From contig DATLQW010000224.1 of NCBI GenBank assembly GCA_035535035.1, positions 9,917-73,916 of the forward strand: a stretch of DNA of 64,000 bases. Reading direction: 5' to 3'. The notes below the pieces were generated by a model. It did not search any database. It had not been told where the DNA came from and saw nothing but the letters and a program-made list of their open reading frames with translations. Both the position numbers and the translations under genes were made by a program. Every line of letters starts with the position of its first letter. Position 1 is the first letter of the stretch. The DNA comes from JASHVB01 sp035535035. GTDB taxonomy: Bacteria; Pseudomonadota; Alphaproteobacteria; Acetobacterales; Acetobacteraceae. Below are positions 1-7,953 of the stretch, one piece after another.

Positions 1-1
1 C

Positions 2-631
2 TTCAGGATCAATGCACCTGGGCGGCACATGGCGATGAACGCGCTTGCCGCGCTGGGTGTACTGAACCTCATCCGCGAAGCGGGTGAGGGGGCGGCGGAG
101 CGATCCGATCACCCGCATCCGGCGCTTCGCGCCGACCTGTCGCGCTTCGCGGGCGAGGTTTTTGCGAAGTTCTCCCCAATCTCCGGCCGTGGCGCACGCC
201 GGCCCATCGCGTTCCCGGGCGGCACCGCCCTGCTGCTCGACGAGAGCTACAACGGCAACGGCGCGTCGATGCGCGCCGCCTTGTCGGTGCTGGCCTTGCA
301 GCCGGCGCGGCGGCGCATCGCGGTGCTTGGCGACATGCTGGAACTCGGTGAGGCGGGGCCGGCGGAACACGCGGGCCTGGCGCCGGACGTGACCGAAGCA
401 GCGGACCTGGTGTTCGCTTGCGGGCCGTCGATGCGCTATCTGTTCGACACGCTGCCGGATCAAAAACGCGGCGCACACACCCCCGATTCCGCGGCGCTCG
501 CCCTGCTTGTCGCGCGTGAAGTCGCGCCGGGCGACGTGATCCTGGTGAAAGGCAGCCTCGGCAGCCACATGCGGCGTGTGGTGGACGCGCTTGACGCCGC
601 GGCGGCTCCGCGCGGCGCGGACGCCGCCTGA
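2..631 (+). CDS. murF: MurF, UDP-MurNAc-tripeptide:D-Ala-D-Ala ligase (C-terminal part)
   Basis: This is the 3' end of a Mur ligase that adds D-Ala-D-Ala to the UDP-MurNAc-tripeptide in the cytoplasm. The reading frame is open at the window edge, so the N-terminal half with the ATP-binding P-loop lies upstream. Visible hallmarks are PGRHMAMNALAA at the central/C-terminal domain junction and LDESYNGNGASMRAAL, the family's DDSYNANP-type motif, followed by VLGDMLELG. The stop codon overlaps the mraY start by one base (TGATG). Position at the head of mraY-murD identifies it firmly as murF rather than murE. Confidence 0.95.
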   Translation, partial: FRINAPGRHMAMNALAALGVLNLIREAGEGAAERSDHPHPALRADLSRFAGEVFAKFSPISGRGARRPIAFPGGTALLLDESYNGNGASMRAALSVLALQPARRRIAVLGDMLELGEAGPAEHAGLAPDVTEAADLVFACGPSMRYLFDTLPDQKRGAHTPDSAALALLVAREVAPGDVILVKGSLGSHMRRVVDALDAAAAPRGADAA

Positions 632-1719
632 TGCTGTACAACCTCGCCCGTCCCCTGGCCGAACGGTTTTTCCTGTTCAACCTGTTCCGCTACATCACCT
701 TCCGTTCCGGCGCGGCCTGCCTGACCGCGCTGGCGGTGAGCTTCTGGCTGGGGCCGAAGCTGATCCGCTGGCTGAAATCGGTGCAGCAGGAGGGCCAGCC
801 GATCCGGGCCGACGGGCCGGAACGTCACCTGATCGAAAAGAAGGGCACGCCCACCATGGGCGGCCTGCTCATTCTCACCGCCATGACGATCTCCATCCTG
901 CTCTGGGTGGACCTGCGCAACGCCCATGTCTGGGCGGTGCTGTTTGTCACCTGGGGCTACGGCTTGCTCGGCTTCGCCGACGACTACCTGAAGGTCACCA
1001 AACGCAGCCACAAGGGCGTGTCCGGCCGCGTCAAGCTGCTGGTGCAGGCGGCGATCGGCCTCGCTGCCGCGATCTGGATCGTGCTGCTGACGCGGGCGCC
1101 GCTCGCCACTGGGCTGACCGTGCCGATATTCAAGGAAGTGCTGATCCCGCTTGGCTATTTCTTCCCGGTGTTCGGCATGCTGGTGATGATGGGGGCGTCG
1201 AACGCGGTGAACCTGACGGATGGCCTCGACGGCCTGGCGATCGTGCCGACCATGATCACCGCCGCGGTGTTCGCGCTGATCGCCTACCTGGTCGGCAACC
1301 GCATCTTTGCCGACTACCTGCAGCTCACCTACATCCCGGGCGTCGGCGAACTGGCGGTGTTCTGTTCCGCGCTGATCGGCGCGGGCATGGGCTTCCTGTG
1401 GTTCAACGCCCCGCCCGCCGCGGTGTTCATGGGCGATATCGGCTCGCTGTCGCTGGGCGGCGCGCTGGGTGCGGTGGCGGTGGCAACCAAGCACGAGATC
1501 GTGCTGATGATCGTCGGCGGCCTGTTCGTGGTGGAGACGGTGTCCGTCATCATCCAGGTGTTCTGGTATAAGCGTACCGGCACGCGGGTGTTCCTGATGG
1601 CGCCGCTGCACCATCATTTCGAGAAGAAGGGCTGGGCCGAGCCGACCATCGTCATCCGTTTCTGGATCATCTCGATGATCCTGGCCCTGATCGGCCTGGC
1701 GACGTTGAAGATCCGATGA
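631..1719 (+). CDS. mraY: MraY, phospho-MurNAc-pentapeptide transferase
   Basis: Integral membrane enzyme that transfers phospho-MurNAc-pentapeptide to undecaprenyl phosphate, forming lipid I. It has 362 residues, the usual length, with about ten hydrophobic segments. Family motifs are present: GFADDYLK with the Mg-binding aspartates near residue 116, NAVNLTDGLDGLA near residue 190-200, FMGDIGSLSLGG, and the C-terminal HHHFEKKGW. The start overlaps the murF stop (TGATG) and the stop overlaps the murD start (ATGA), so translation is probably coupled. Confidence 0.98.
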   Translation: MLYNLARPLAERFFLFNLFRYITFRSGAACLTALAVSFWLGPKLIRWLKSVQQEGQPIRADGPERHLIEKKGTPTMGGLLILTAMTISILLWVDLRNAHVWAVLFVTWGYGLLGFADDYLKVTKRSHKGVSGRVKLLVQAAIGLAAAIWIVLLTRAPLATGLTVPIFKEVLIPLGYFFPVFGMLVMMGASNAVNLTDGLDGLAIVPTMITAAVFALIAYLVGNRIFADYLQLTYIPGVGELAVFCSALIGAGMGFLWFNAPPAAVFMGDIGSLSLGGALGAVAVATKHEIVLMIVGGLFVVETVSVIIQVFWYKRTGTRVFLMAPLHHHFEKKGWAEPTIVIRFWIISMILALIGLATLKIR

Positions 1720-3131
1720 GGGCGTTTCCAACCGATCTGTTCGCCGGCTCGCGCTTCGCGGTGGTGGGGCTGGGGCGCAACGGCCTGGCCGTCGCCCGGG
1801 CGCTGTTGGCGATGGGCGCGGAGGTTGCCGCGTGGGACGACGCCGCGGCGGTGCGCGCGGCGGCCGGTGGGTTGCCGCTGCGCGATCCCCGGGCCGGTGA
1901 TTTCGCGTTCGACGCGCTGGTGCTGTCGCCCGGCATTCCGCATCTGCTGCCGCAGCCGCATCCGGCCGCCGAGCGCGCGCGGGCGGCCGGCGTGGCGATC
2001 CTGTCGGACGCCGACCTGCTGTTCCAGGCGGTGCGGCGCGCCGGTTCGCGTGCGCGCTTCGTCGGGATCACCGGCACCAACGGCAAATCCACCACCACCG
2101 CGCTACTGGCGCACATCGTGGCCTGCGCCGGAGCGCCGGTCGCGGCGGGCGGCAATCTCGGCACGGCGGCGCTGGCCCTGCCGCTGCTGCCCGACGACGG
2201 AGTGTACGTGCTGGAGATGTCGTCCTACATGTTGGAGCGACTCGCGACCCTCCGCTTCGATGTGGCGGCGATGCTCAATCTCAGCCCGGACCATCTGGAT
2301 CGGCACGGCGACATGGCAGGCTACATGGCCGCCAAGCGGGCGATCTTCGCGCGGCAGGCGGCCGGCGACTTGGCGGTCGTGGGCATGGACGATGCCGACT
2401 CGCGGGCGATGGCCGCGTGGCTGCGTGACCGGCCGGCGCAGGTCGTTGCGGTGTCGGGGGAGATGCACGAGTCTCCCCCCAACCCCCTCCCTCAAGGGGA
2501 GGGGGAGCCTTTTGTTCTCCTTTCCCTTCTTTCTCCTGTTTCTCCTGTTCCTCCGTTTTCGCTCGCGCTCTCCGATGCTCCCGCTCTTCCGGGCGCGCAC
2601 AATGCGCAGAACGCGGCGGCGGCTTACGCGATCGCCCGCTTTCTCGGCGTGCCAGGCGACGCCATCGCGCGGGCCATGACGAGTTTCCCCGGACTGCCGC
2701 ACCGCCAGCAACGCCTGGGCACGATCCGCGGCATCACCTTCGTCAACGACAGCAAGGCAACCAATGCCGATGCCGCCGCGCGGGCGCTGTCGTGTTATGA
2801 GCGGGTGGTGTGGATCGCCGGCGGCCTCGCCAAGCAGGGCGGGATCGAGGCGCTGGCGCCGTGCTTCCCCCGCATCGCACGCGCGCTGCTGATCGGGCGC
2901 GACGCGCCGCTGCTCGCCGCGACGCTTGCGGCCCACGATGTGCCGCACGAGATCGCGGGCACGCTGGAAGCCGCGACACTGTCTGCGTTCGCCGCCGCGC
3001 AGGCGGTGGGTGCGCCGGTGGTGCTGCTGTCGCCGGCCTGCGCCAGCTTCGACCAGTTCAGCGGCTTCGATGCGCGGGGCGAGAAATTCGCCGCGCTCGT
3101 GGCGTCGCTGGCACGGGAAAGGGCCGCCTGA
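1716..3131 (+). CDS. murD: MurD, UDP-MurNAc-L-Ala:D-Glu ligase, with in-frame repeat insertion
   Basis: Cytoplasmic Mur ligase adding D-glutamate to UDP-MurNAc-L-Ala. It has 471 residues, with the P-loop GITGTNGKSTTT near residue 115, NLSPDHLDRHGD in the central domain, LPGAHNAQNAAAA and NDSKATNADAAARAL in the C-terminal domain. Residues about 253-264 (SPPNPLPQGEGE) are encoded by a dispersed palindromic repeat (2472-2507). They are followed by a low-complexity Leu/Ser/Pro/Val stretch up to about residue 288, just before LPGAHN. The reading frame is intact, so the insert probably lies in a tolerated surface loop. Start overlaps mraY by ATGA. Confidence 0.97.
   Translation: MRAFPTDLFAGSRFAVVGLGRNGLAVARALLAMGAEVAAWDDAAAVRAAAGGLPLRDPRAGDFAFDALVLSPGIPHLLPQPHPAAERARAAGVAILSDADLLFQAVRRAGSRARFVGITGTNGKSTTTALLAHIVACAGAPVAAGGNLGTAALALPLLPDDGVYVLEMSSYMLERLATLRFDVAAMLNLSPDHLDRHGDMAGYMAAKRAIFARQAAGDLAVVGMDDADSRAMAAWLRDRPAQVVAVSGEMHESPPNPLPQGEGEPFVLLSLLSPVSPVPPFSLALSDAPALPGAHNAQNAAAAYAIARFLGVPGDAIARAMTSFPGLPHRQQRLGTIRGITFVNDSKATNADAAARALSCYERVVWIAGGLAKQGGIEALAPCFPRIARALLIGRDAPLLAATLAAHDVPHEIAGTLEAATLSAFAAAQAVGAPVVLLSPACASFDQFSGFDARGEKFAALVASLARERAA
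2472..2507 (+). repeat. Dispersed palindromic repeat, copy 1 (inside murD)
   Basis: A C-rich arm followed by a G-rich arm (CCCCCTCCCTCAAGGGGAGG core) that can fold as a hairpin. It lies wholly within murD and is translated there in the frame PPNPLPQGEGE. Nearly identical copies are at 9817-9857 and, inverted, at 61500-61540. Related variants are listed separately. Confidence 0.9.
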
Positions 3132-4252
3132 TGCCGACTCTCTCACGCTCCGACAACTCGTTGCTGGGCCGCTGGTGGTGGACTGTCGATCGCTGGACGC
3201 TCGGCGCGATCGGCGTGCTGATCGGCTTCGGCTACATCATGGTACTGGCCGCCTCCCCGTCGGTTGCCCAGCGCATCGGCGACTCGCGCGACATGCTTAT
3301 CATCAAGCAGGTGTTCTTCCTCGCCATCGGCGGCGGCATCGTGGTCTGCGTCTCGCTGCTGTCGCCGCGCAACATCAAGCGGCTTGCCATCGCCGGGTGC
3401 ATCCTCGCGCTGGCGCTTACCGCGGCGACGCTGGTGATCGGGGTCGAGATCAAGGGCGCGCGGCGCTGGATCGCGTTGCCCGGCATGGCGATGCAACCGT
3501 CGGAATTCCTCAAGCCGTGCTTCGCGGTGGTGGCGGCTTGGCTGATCAGCGAGAGCAGGCGCTCGCCGCGTTTCCCCGGCATGTGGATCGCTTTCGGCAT
3601 TTTGGGCCTGATCCTGCTGCTGCTGAAATCGCAGCCGGATATCGGCATGATGGCCGTGATCGTCGTCGTGTTCCTGTGCCAACTCTACGTCAGCGGGATG
3701 AATCTGTTCCTGGTGGGCCTTGGCTTCGGGATGGCGGGCGGCGGCGGCGTCCTGGCATACATGCTGTTCCCGCACGTGCAGAGCCGCGTGCAGCGCTTCC
3801 TGCATCCGAACAGCGGCGACACCTACCAGGTGACCACCGCGCTGGAGGCATTCGGCAATGGCGGCCTGTTCGGCCGCGGCCCCGGCGAGGGGCGGGTGAA
3901 GGATGTGCTGCCCGACGCGCATGCCGACTTCGTGTTCGCGGTCGCCGGCGAAGAGTTCGGCATGGTGGTCTGCCTGATCATCCTGGGCGTGTTCGCGTTC
4001 ATCGTGCTGCGCGGCCTGCTGAAATTGTTGAAGGAACAGGACCTGTTCACCGTGCTGGCGTGCACCGGGCTGGTGTCCGGCTTCGGCTTGCAGGCGTTCG
4101 TCAACATGGCATCGACGCTGAAGCTGATTCCGACCAAGGGCATGACGCTGCCGTTCATTTCGTATGGAGGGTCGTCGGTCGTGGCGGTGGCGCTCGGCAT
4201 GGGCATGCTGCTGGCGCTGACCAGGCGGCGACACCATGGCGACGCGCCATGA
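3131..4252 (+). CDS. ftsW: FtsW, SEDS-family septal peptidoglycan glycosyltransferase
   Basis: Polytopic inner-membrane protein of 373 residues that polymerises lipid II at the septum with its partner penicillin-binding protein. The ATG at 3131 is chosen because it overlaps the murD stop (TGATG). A longer in-frame reading from 2810 would lie inside murD. SEDS signatures include PSEFLKP, QPDIGMM, the loop FGRGPGEGRVKDVLPDAHADFVFAV, whose conserved Asp is catalytic in the family, and the C-terminal FISYGGSS. The stop overlaps the first ATG of murG. Confidence 0.96.
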   Translation: MPTLSRSDNSLLGRWWWTVDRWTLGAIGVLIGFGYIMVLAASPSVAQRIGDSRDMLIIKQVFFLAIGGGIVVCVSLLSPRNIKRLAIAGCILALALTAATLVIGVEIKGARRWIALPGMAMQPSEFLKPCFAVVAAWLISESRRSPRFPGMWIAFGILGLILLLLKSQPDIGMMAVIVVVFLCQLYVSGMNLFLVGLGFGMAGGGGVLAYMLFPHVQSRVQRFLHPNSGDTYQVTTALEAFGNGGLFGRGPGEGRVKDVLPDAHADFVFAVAGEEFGMVVCLIILGVFAFIVLRGLLKLLKEQDLFTVLACTGLVSGFGLQAFVNMASTLKLIPTKGMTLPFISYGGSSVVAVALGMGMLLALTRRRHHGDAP

Positions 4253-5493
4253 TGATGTACGGCTCGCTGGCGGGTCAGGGTGGAGCCGTGACGCGGATCG
4301 ACGCGCCGCGCATTGCGCGGCGGGCGATCGGGCCGGCATGCGGCACCCTCGCCCTCGGCGATTTCGCACCTCGGCCGGCTCCGCCGAAGGCGGGAGGGGT
4401 TATCGTGATTGCGGCCGGCGGCACGGGGGGTCATTTCTTCCCGGCCGAAGCACTGGCATCCGAATTACTCGCCCGCGGACGGCGCATTGCGCTGATGACC
4501 GACGGGCGTTCGGCGGGACTGCGCAGCGAGGTGTTTGCCGGCCATGAACAATGTGTCATCCGCGGCGCTGGCATCGCCGGACGCGGCGTGGCGCGGGCGG
4601 CGAAGTCGGCTGTCGCACTCGCTGCCGGCACAGTGCAGGCGCGGACAATTCTGACGCGTCTCGGTGCGGCGGCGGTGGTCGGCTTCGGCGGTTATCCCAG
4701 CGTCGCGCCTGTGCTGGCGGCACGCCTGGTGCGGCGTCGCCCCGCGGTGATCCTGCATGAGCAGAACGCGGTGCCTGGCCGGGCCAACCGGTTTTTGGCG
4801 CGCCATGCGGATGCGCTGGCGTTGAGCTTCGCGGACACCACGCGCGTGCCGGAGTCCGCCGCAACGGTGGTTACCGGCAATCCGGTGCGTCCGGCCATCG
4901 GCGCGCTCGCCGAGACGGCCTATCTGCCGCCTGGGGCCGTGCTGAATCTGCTGGTGCTGGGCGGCTCGCTCGGCGCGCGCGTGTTCAGCGACGTGGTGCC
5001 GCCGGCGCTGGCCGCGCTGCCGCAACGGTTGCGCGCGCGGCTTGCGGTGGTGCAGCAGTGCCGGCCGGAGGACCTCGACCGCGTGCGTGCGGCGTACGCG
5101 CAGGCCGGCATCGCGGCCGAGCTTGCCGGGTTCTTCCCGGATGTCGCGCACCGCCTGGCGCGCGCGCATCTGGTGATCGCCCGCGCCGGCGCCTCGACCG
5201 TGGCGGAACTCGCGGTTGCCGGCCGGCCGTCGATCCTGGTGCCGTTGCCCGGCGCGATCGACGACCACCAATCGGCCAACGCGCGCGCCCTGTCCGACTC
5301 AGGCGGCGCCTCGGTGATCGCGCAACGCGACTTCAGTGCGGTGGCACTGGCCGAGCGGCTGGTGTTGTTGCTGGATGCCCCGGACATGTTGGCCCATGCC
5401 GCGCGCGCCGCACGCGGTGTCGCCCGGCCGGACGCCACCGCGCGGCTGGCCGACCTGGTCGAGGACCTCATGCGCCGCGAGGCCCGCCCATGA
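4249..5493 (+). CDS. murG: MurG, lipid II-forming GlcNAc transferase (extended N-terminus)
   Basis: Peripheral membrane glycosyltransferase adding GlcNAc to lipid I. The core starts at IAAGGTGGHFFPAEAL, the G-loop for lipid I, and ends with GASTVAELAVAGRPSILVPLPGAIDDHQ, the UDP-GlcNAc site. Starting at the ATGATGATG that overlaps ftsW gives 414 residues, about 50 more than usual, with a non-conserved proline-rich lead. A GTG at 4405 with a GGGAGGGG ribosome-binding site just upstream would give a conventional 362-residue protein. Both starts are possible and I cannot choose from sequence alone. The stop overlaps murC by ATGA. Confidence 0.95.
   Translation: MMMYGSLAGQGGAVTRIDAPRIARRAIGPACGTLALGDFAPRPAPPKAGGVIVIAAGGTGGHFFPAEALASELLARGRRIALMTDGRSAGLRSEVFAGHEQCVIRGAGIAGRGVARAAKSAVALAAGTVQARTILTRLGAAAVVGFGGYPSVAPVLAARLVRRRPAVILHEQNAVPGRANRFLARHADALALSFADTTRVPESAATVVTGNPVRPAIGALAETAYLPPGAVLNLLVLGGSLGARVFSDVVPPALAALPQRLRARLAVVQQCRPEDLDRVRAAYAQAGIAAELAGFFPDVAHRLARAHLVIARAGASTVAELAVAGRPSILVPLPGAIDDHQSANARALSDSGGASVIAQRDFSAVALAERLVLLLDAPDMLAHAARAARGVARPDATARLADLVEDLMRREARP
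4393..4407 (+). promoter_or_regulatory. Strong internal ribosome-binding site and alternative GTG start in murG
   Basis: A GGAGGGG-rich Shine-Dalgarno-like run lies a few bases before the in-frame GTG at 4405. From that codon the protein starts VIAAGGTGGH, the normal N-terminal edge of MurG. This competes with the ATG cluster at 4249. Confidence 0.45.
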
Positions 5494-6935
5494 GGGCCCT
5501 GCCGCTCTCCATCGGCACCATCCATTTCGTCGGCATCGGCGGCATCGGCATGTCCGGCATCGCCGAGGTGCTGCACAATCTCGGCTATTCCGTGCAGGGC
5601 AGCGACATCGCCGATTCCGCCAACGTGAAGCGCCTGCGCGACGCCGGCATTCCGGTGGCGGTCGGCCATAACCCGACGAATCTCGGGAGCGCGCAGGTCG
5701 TCGTGGTTTCCTCCGCGGTGAAGCGCGACAACCCGGAGATTGCCGCTGCGCGCGCCAAGCTGATTCCGGTGGTACGGCGCGCGGAAATGCTCGCCGAGCT
5801 GATGCGGCTGAAATGGTCGATCGCGGTCGGCGGCACGCACGGGAAAACCACCACCACCAGCCTGATCGCCGCGGTGCTGGAAGCCGCGCGGCTGGATCCG
5901 ACGGTGATCAACGGCGGCATCATCAACGCCTACGGGACCAACACGCGGCTGGGCGCCGGCGACTGGATGGTGGTGGAGGCGGACGAATCCGATGGCAGCT
6001 TCCTGCGGCTGCCCGCGGTCATCGCCATCGTCACCAATATGGATCCGGAGCACCTGGACCACTGGGGATCGGCGGAGGCGATGATCGCCGGCTACGACCA
6101 GTTCGTCGCCAACGTGCCGTTCTACGGGTTTGCCGTGCTGTGCATCGACCATCCGTCGGTGCAGCAGATGATTCCGCGCCTGTCGGATCATCGCATCACG
6201 ACTTACGGATTCTCGCCGCAGGCCGATGTGCGGGCCGAGCGGGTGGTGCCGGACAAGCTGGGTTCCACCTTCGAGGTCATCGTCACGGACCGCGCGCGCA
6301 ACCGCCAGCGGCGCATGGGACCGTTCCGCCTGCCGATGCTGGGAAGCCACAACGTGCAGAATGCGCTGGCCGCGGTGGCGGTCGGCCTGGAGATGGAGAT
6401 CGACGACGCCACGCTGCGCAGCGCTTTCCTCGGCTTCAAGGGCGTGAAGCGCCGCTTCACCAAGACCGGCGAGGCGGGCGGCATCACCGTAATCGACGAT
6501 TACGGCCACCATCCGGTGGAGATCGCCGCGGTGCTGAAGGCGGCGCGGCAAGCCGGTGCGCGCGACGTGATCGCGGTGGTGCAGCCGCATCGCTACACGC
6601 GGCTGCATACGCTGTTCGACGAGTTCTGCACCTGCATGAACGAGGCCGGCACGGTGATCGTCGCCGATGTGTATCCGGCGGGCGAAGCGCCGATCGAGGG
6701 GGTGGATCGCGACGCTCTGGTGGAAGGGCTGCGCGCGCGGGGCCATCGCTCCGTGGTGGCGCTGCCGGCGCCGGCGCGGTTGGCGGAGATGGTGCATGCG
6801 ATTGCCAGGCCGGGGGATTTCGTCGTGTGTCTCGGTGCCGGTTCGATCACGCAATGGGCTGCCACCTTGCCGGCGGAGCTGACCGGGCTGCAGGCCGCGA
6901 CGGTGCCTCGCCGCGCGGCGGGAGGCGAGCGGTGA
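5490..6935 (+). CDS. murC: MurC, UDP-MurNAc:L-alanine ligase
   Basis: Cytoplasmic Mur ligase adding the first peptide residue to UDP-MurNAc. The 481-residue length is typical. Motifs in order are HFVGIGGIGMSGIAEV at the N-terminal UDP-binding Rossmann domain, P-loop GGTHGKTTTTSL near residue 110, NMDPEHLDHWG in the central domain, GSHNVQNALAA and DDYGHHPVEIAA in the C-terminal domain. The start overlaps the murG stop (ATGA). The stop overlaps a GTG that opens a small repeat-bearing frame leading to murB. Confidence 0.97.
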   Translation: MRALPLSIGTIHFVGIGGIGMSGIAEVLHNLGYSVQGSDIADSANVKRLRDAGIPVAVGHNPTNLGSAQVVVVSSAVKRDNPEIAAARAKLIPVVRRAEMLAELMRLKWSIAVGGTHGKTTTTSLIAAVLEAARLDPTVINGGIINAYGTNTRLGAGDWMVVEADESDGSFLRLPAVIAIVTNMDPEHLDHWGSAEAMIAGYDQFVANVPFYGFAVLCIDHPSVQQMIPRLSDHRITTYGFSPQADVRAERVVPDKLGSTFEVIVTDRARNRQRRMGPFRLPMLGSHNVQNALAAVAVGLEMEIDDATLRSAFLGFKGVKRRFTKTGEAGGITVIDDYGHHPVEIAAVLKAARQAGARDVIAVVQPHRYTRLHTLFDEFCTCMNEAGTVIVADVYPAGEAPIEGVDRDALVEGLRARGHRSVVALPAPARLAEMVHAIARPGDFVVCLGAGSITQWAATLPAELTGLQAATVPRRAAGGER

Positions 6936-7015
6936 GGTGGCGCCAGACTCTTCCGCGTCCCCCCAGTCCTGGTCCGCTTCGCGGCCGAGGCCCGCAAGGG
7001 GAGGGGGAGCGATGA
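6932..7015 (+). CDS. 27-codon bridging ORF between murC and murB
   Basis: A small open frame opens with GTG overlapping the murC stop (GTGA) and closes with TGA overlapping the murB start (ATGA). It encodes 27 residues ending RGRGPQGEGER. Almost all of it is the variant palindromic repeat at 6955-7009. A conserved product is unlikely. Its apparent value is to carry ribosomes from murC to murB across an inserted repeat. Whether it is translated is inferred from the exact overlaps only. Confidence 0.45.
   Translation: MRWRQTLPRPPSPGPLRGRGPQGEGER
6955..7009 (+). repeat. Dispersed palindromic repeat, copy 2 (variant with central insert, murC-murB)
   Basis: The C-rich arm CCCCCCAGTCC and the G-rich arm CAAGGGGAGGGGGAG are separated by a central segment containing TGGTCCGCTTCGCGGCC. 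The same central segment recurs at 61572-61588, so this is a second subtype of the repeat. The G-rich arm also supplies the murB ribosome-binding site. Confidence 0.85.
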
Positions 7016-7953
7016 CCGTGCCGGCTGAAGCGATACCCACCCTGCTCGAGTCGCTGCCGCCGCTGCGCGGGCGGGTGCAGGCGAACGCGCCGCTTGCGCC
7101 GTTCACCTGGTTCCGCGTCGGCGGCGCGGCCGAGGCGCTGGTGCGGCCCGCCGGTGCCGACGATCTCGCCGCGTTTCTCGGCGCCCTGCCGCTCGACATC
7201 CAGGTGCACGTGGTCGGTGCCTGTTCCAACCTGATCGTTCGCGACGGCGGGTTGCCGGGCGTCACCATCAAGCTGGCGCGCGGTTTTTCCGCGATCGCGG
7301 TGGATCCCGACGGCGTGGTTGCCGGCGCCGCCGCGCTTGACGTGACGGTAGCGGAACATGCGGCGGCGGCCGGCCTGACCGGGCTGGAATTCCTCTCCGG
7401 CATTCCCGGAACGATCGGCGGCGCGATGACGATGAACGCCGGCGCCTATGGTGGCGAGGCGGCGCATGTCGTTGACTGGATCGAGGTGGTCACACGCTCC
7501 GGCGAACAGCGCCGGATGGCCGCGGCGGAGCTGGCGTTCGCGTATCGGCATGCGCGGTTGCCGCATGGCGCGGTGGTCACGCGCGCGCGGCTGCGCGCAT
7601 TTTCCGGCGCGCCGGTGGCGATCGCCGCACGCATGAACGAGATCCGCGCGGCGCGCGAGGCGTCGCAGCCGATCCGCGCGCGCACCGGCGGTTCGACTTT
7701 CCGCAACCCGTCGGGCATGAAGGCGTGGGAGCTGATCGACGCGGCCGGTTGTCGCGGCCTGACCCGCGGCGGCGCCAAGGTCAGCGACAAGCACTGCAAT
7801 TTCCTGATCAACACCGGCACCGCAAGCGCGGCCGACATCGAGGGGCTCGGCGAGGAAGTGCGCCGTCGCGTGTTCGCCGCGTCGGGCGTAAACCTGGATT
7901 GGGAGATCCATCGCATCGGCGTTCCCGCGCGCGGGCCGGAGGCGGTGGGATGA
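7012..7953 (+). CDS. murB: MurB, UDP-N-acetylenolpyruvoylglucosamine reductase
   Basis: FAD- and NADPH-dependent enzyme completing UDP-MurNAc synthesis. The ATG at 7012 is preferred because it follows a GGGGAGGGGGAG run and yields 313 residues. The in-frame ATG at 6937 would add residues read from the repeat. Seen motifs are SNLIVRDGGLPG at the FAD site, LSGIPGTIGGAMTMNAGAYGGE, YRHARLP, TGGSTFRNPSG and CRGLTRGGAKVSDKHCNFLIN, which contains the catalytic Ser. The stop overlaps the ddl start by ATGA. Confidence 0.97.
   Translation: MTVPAEAIPTLLESLPPLRGRVQANAPLAPFTWFRVGGAAEALVRPAGADDLAAFLGALPLDIQVHVVGACSNLIVRDGGLPGVTIKLARGFSAIAVDPDGVVAGAAALDVTVAEHAAAAGLTGLEFLSGIPGTIGGAMTMNAGAYGGEAAHVVDWIEVVTRSGEQRRMAAAELAFAYRHARLPHGAVVTRARLRAFSGAPVAIAARMNEIRAAREASQPIRARTGGSTFRNPSGMKAWELIDAAGCRGLTRGGAKVSDKHCNFLINTGTASAADIEGLGEEVRRRVFAASGVNLDWEIHRIGVPARGPEAVG

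Noticed and set aside
460..1731. 423-codon minus-strand frame opposite mraY
   Set aside because: His/Arg/Gln-rich without motifs, opposite a clear MraY with conserved catalytic sequence.
4920..7403. Very long open frame on the minus strand opposite murG-murC-murB (827 codons)
   Set aside because: Its reading is Arg/Ala/Ser-rich with no domain, and the opposite strand holds three clear, tightly overlapping enzyme genes. It is a high-GC shadow.
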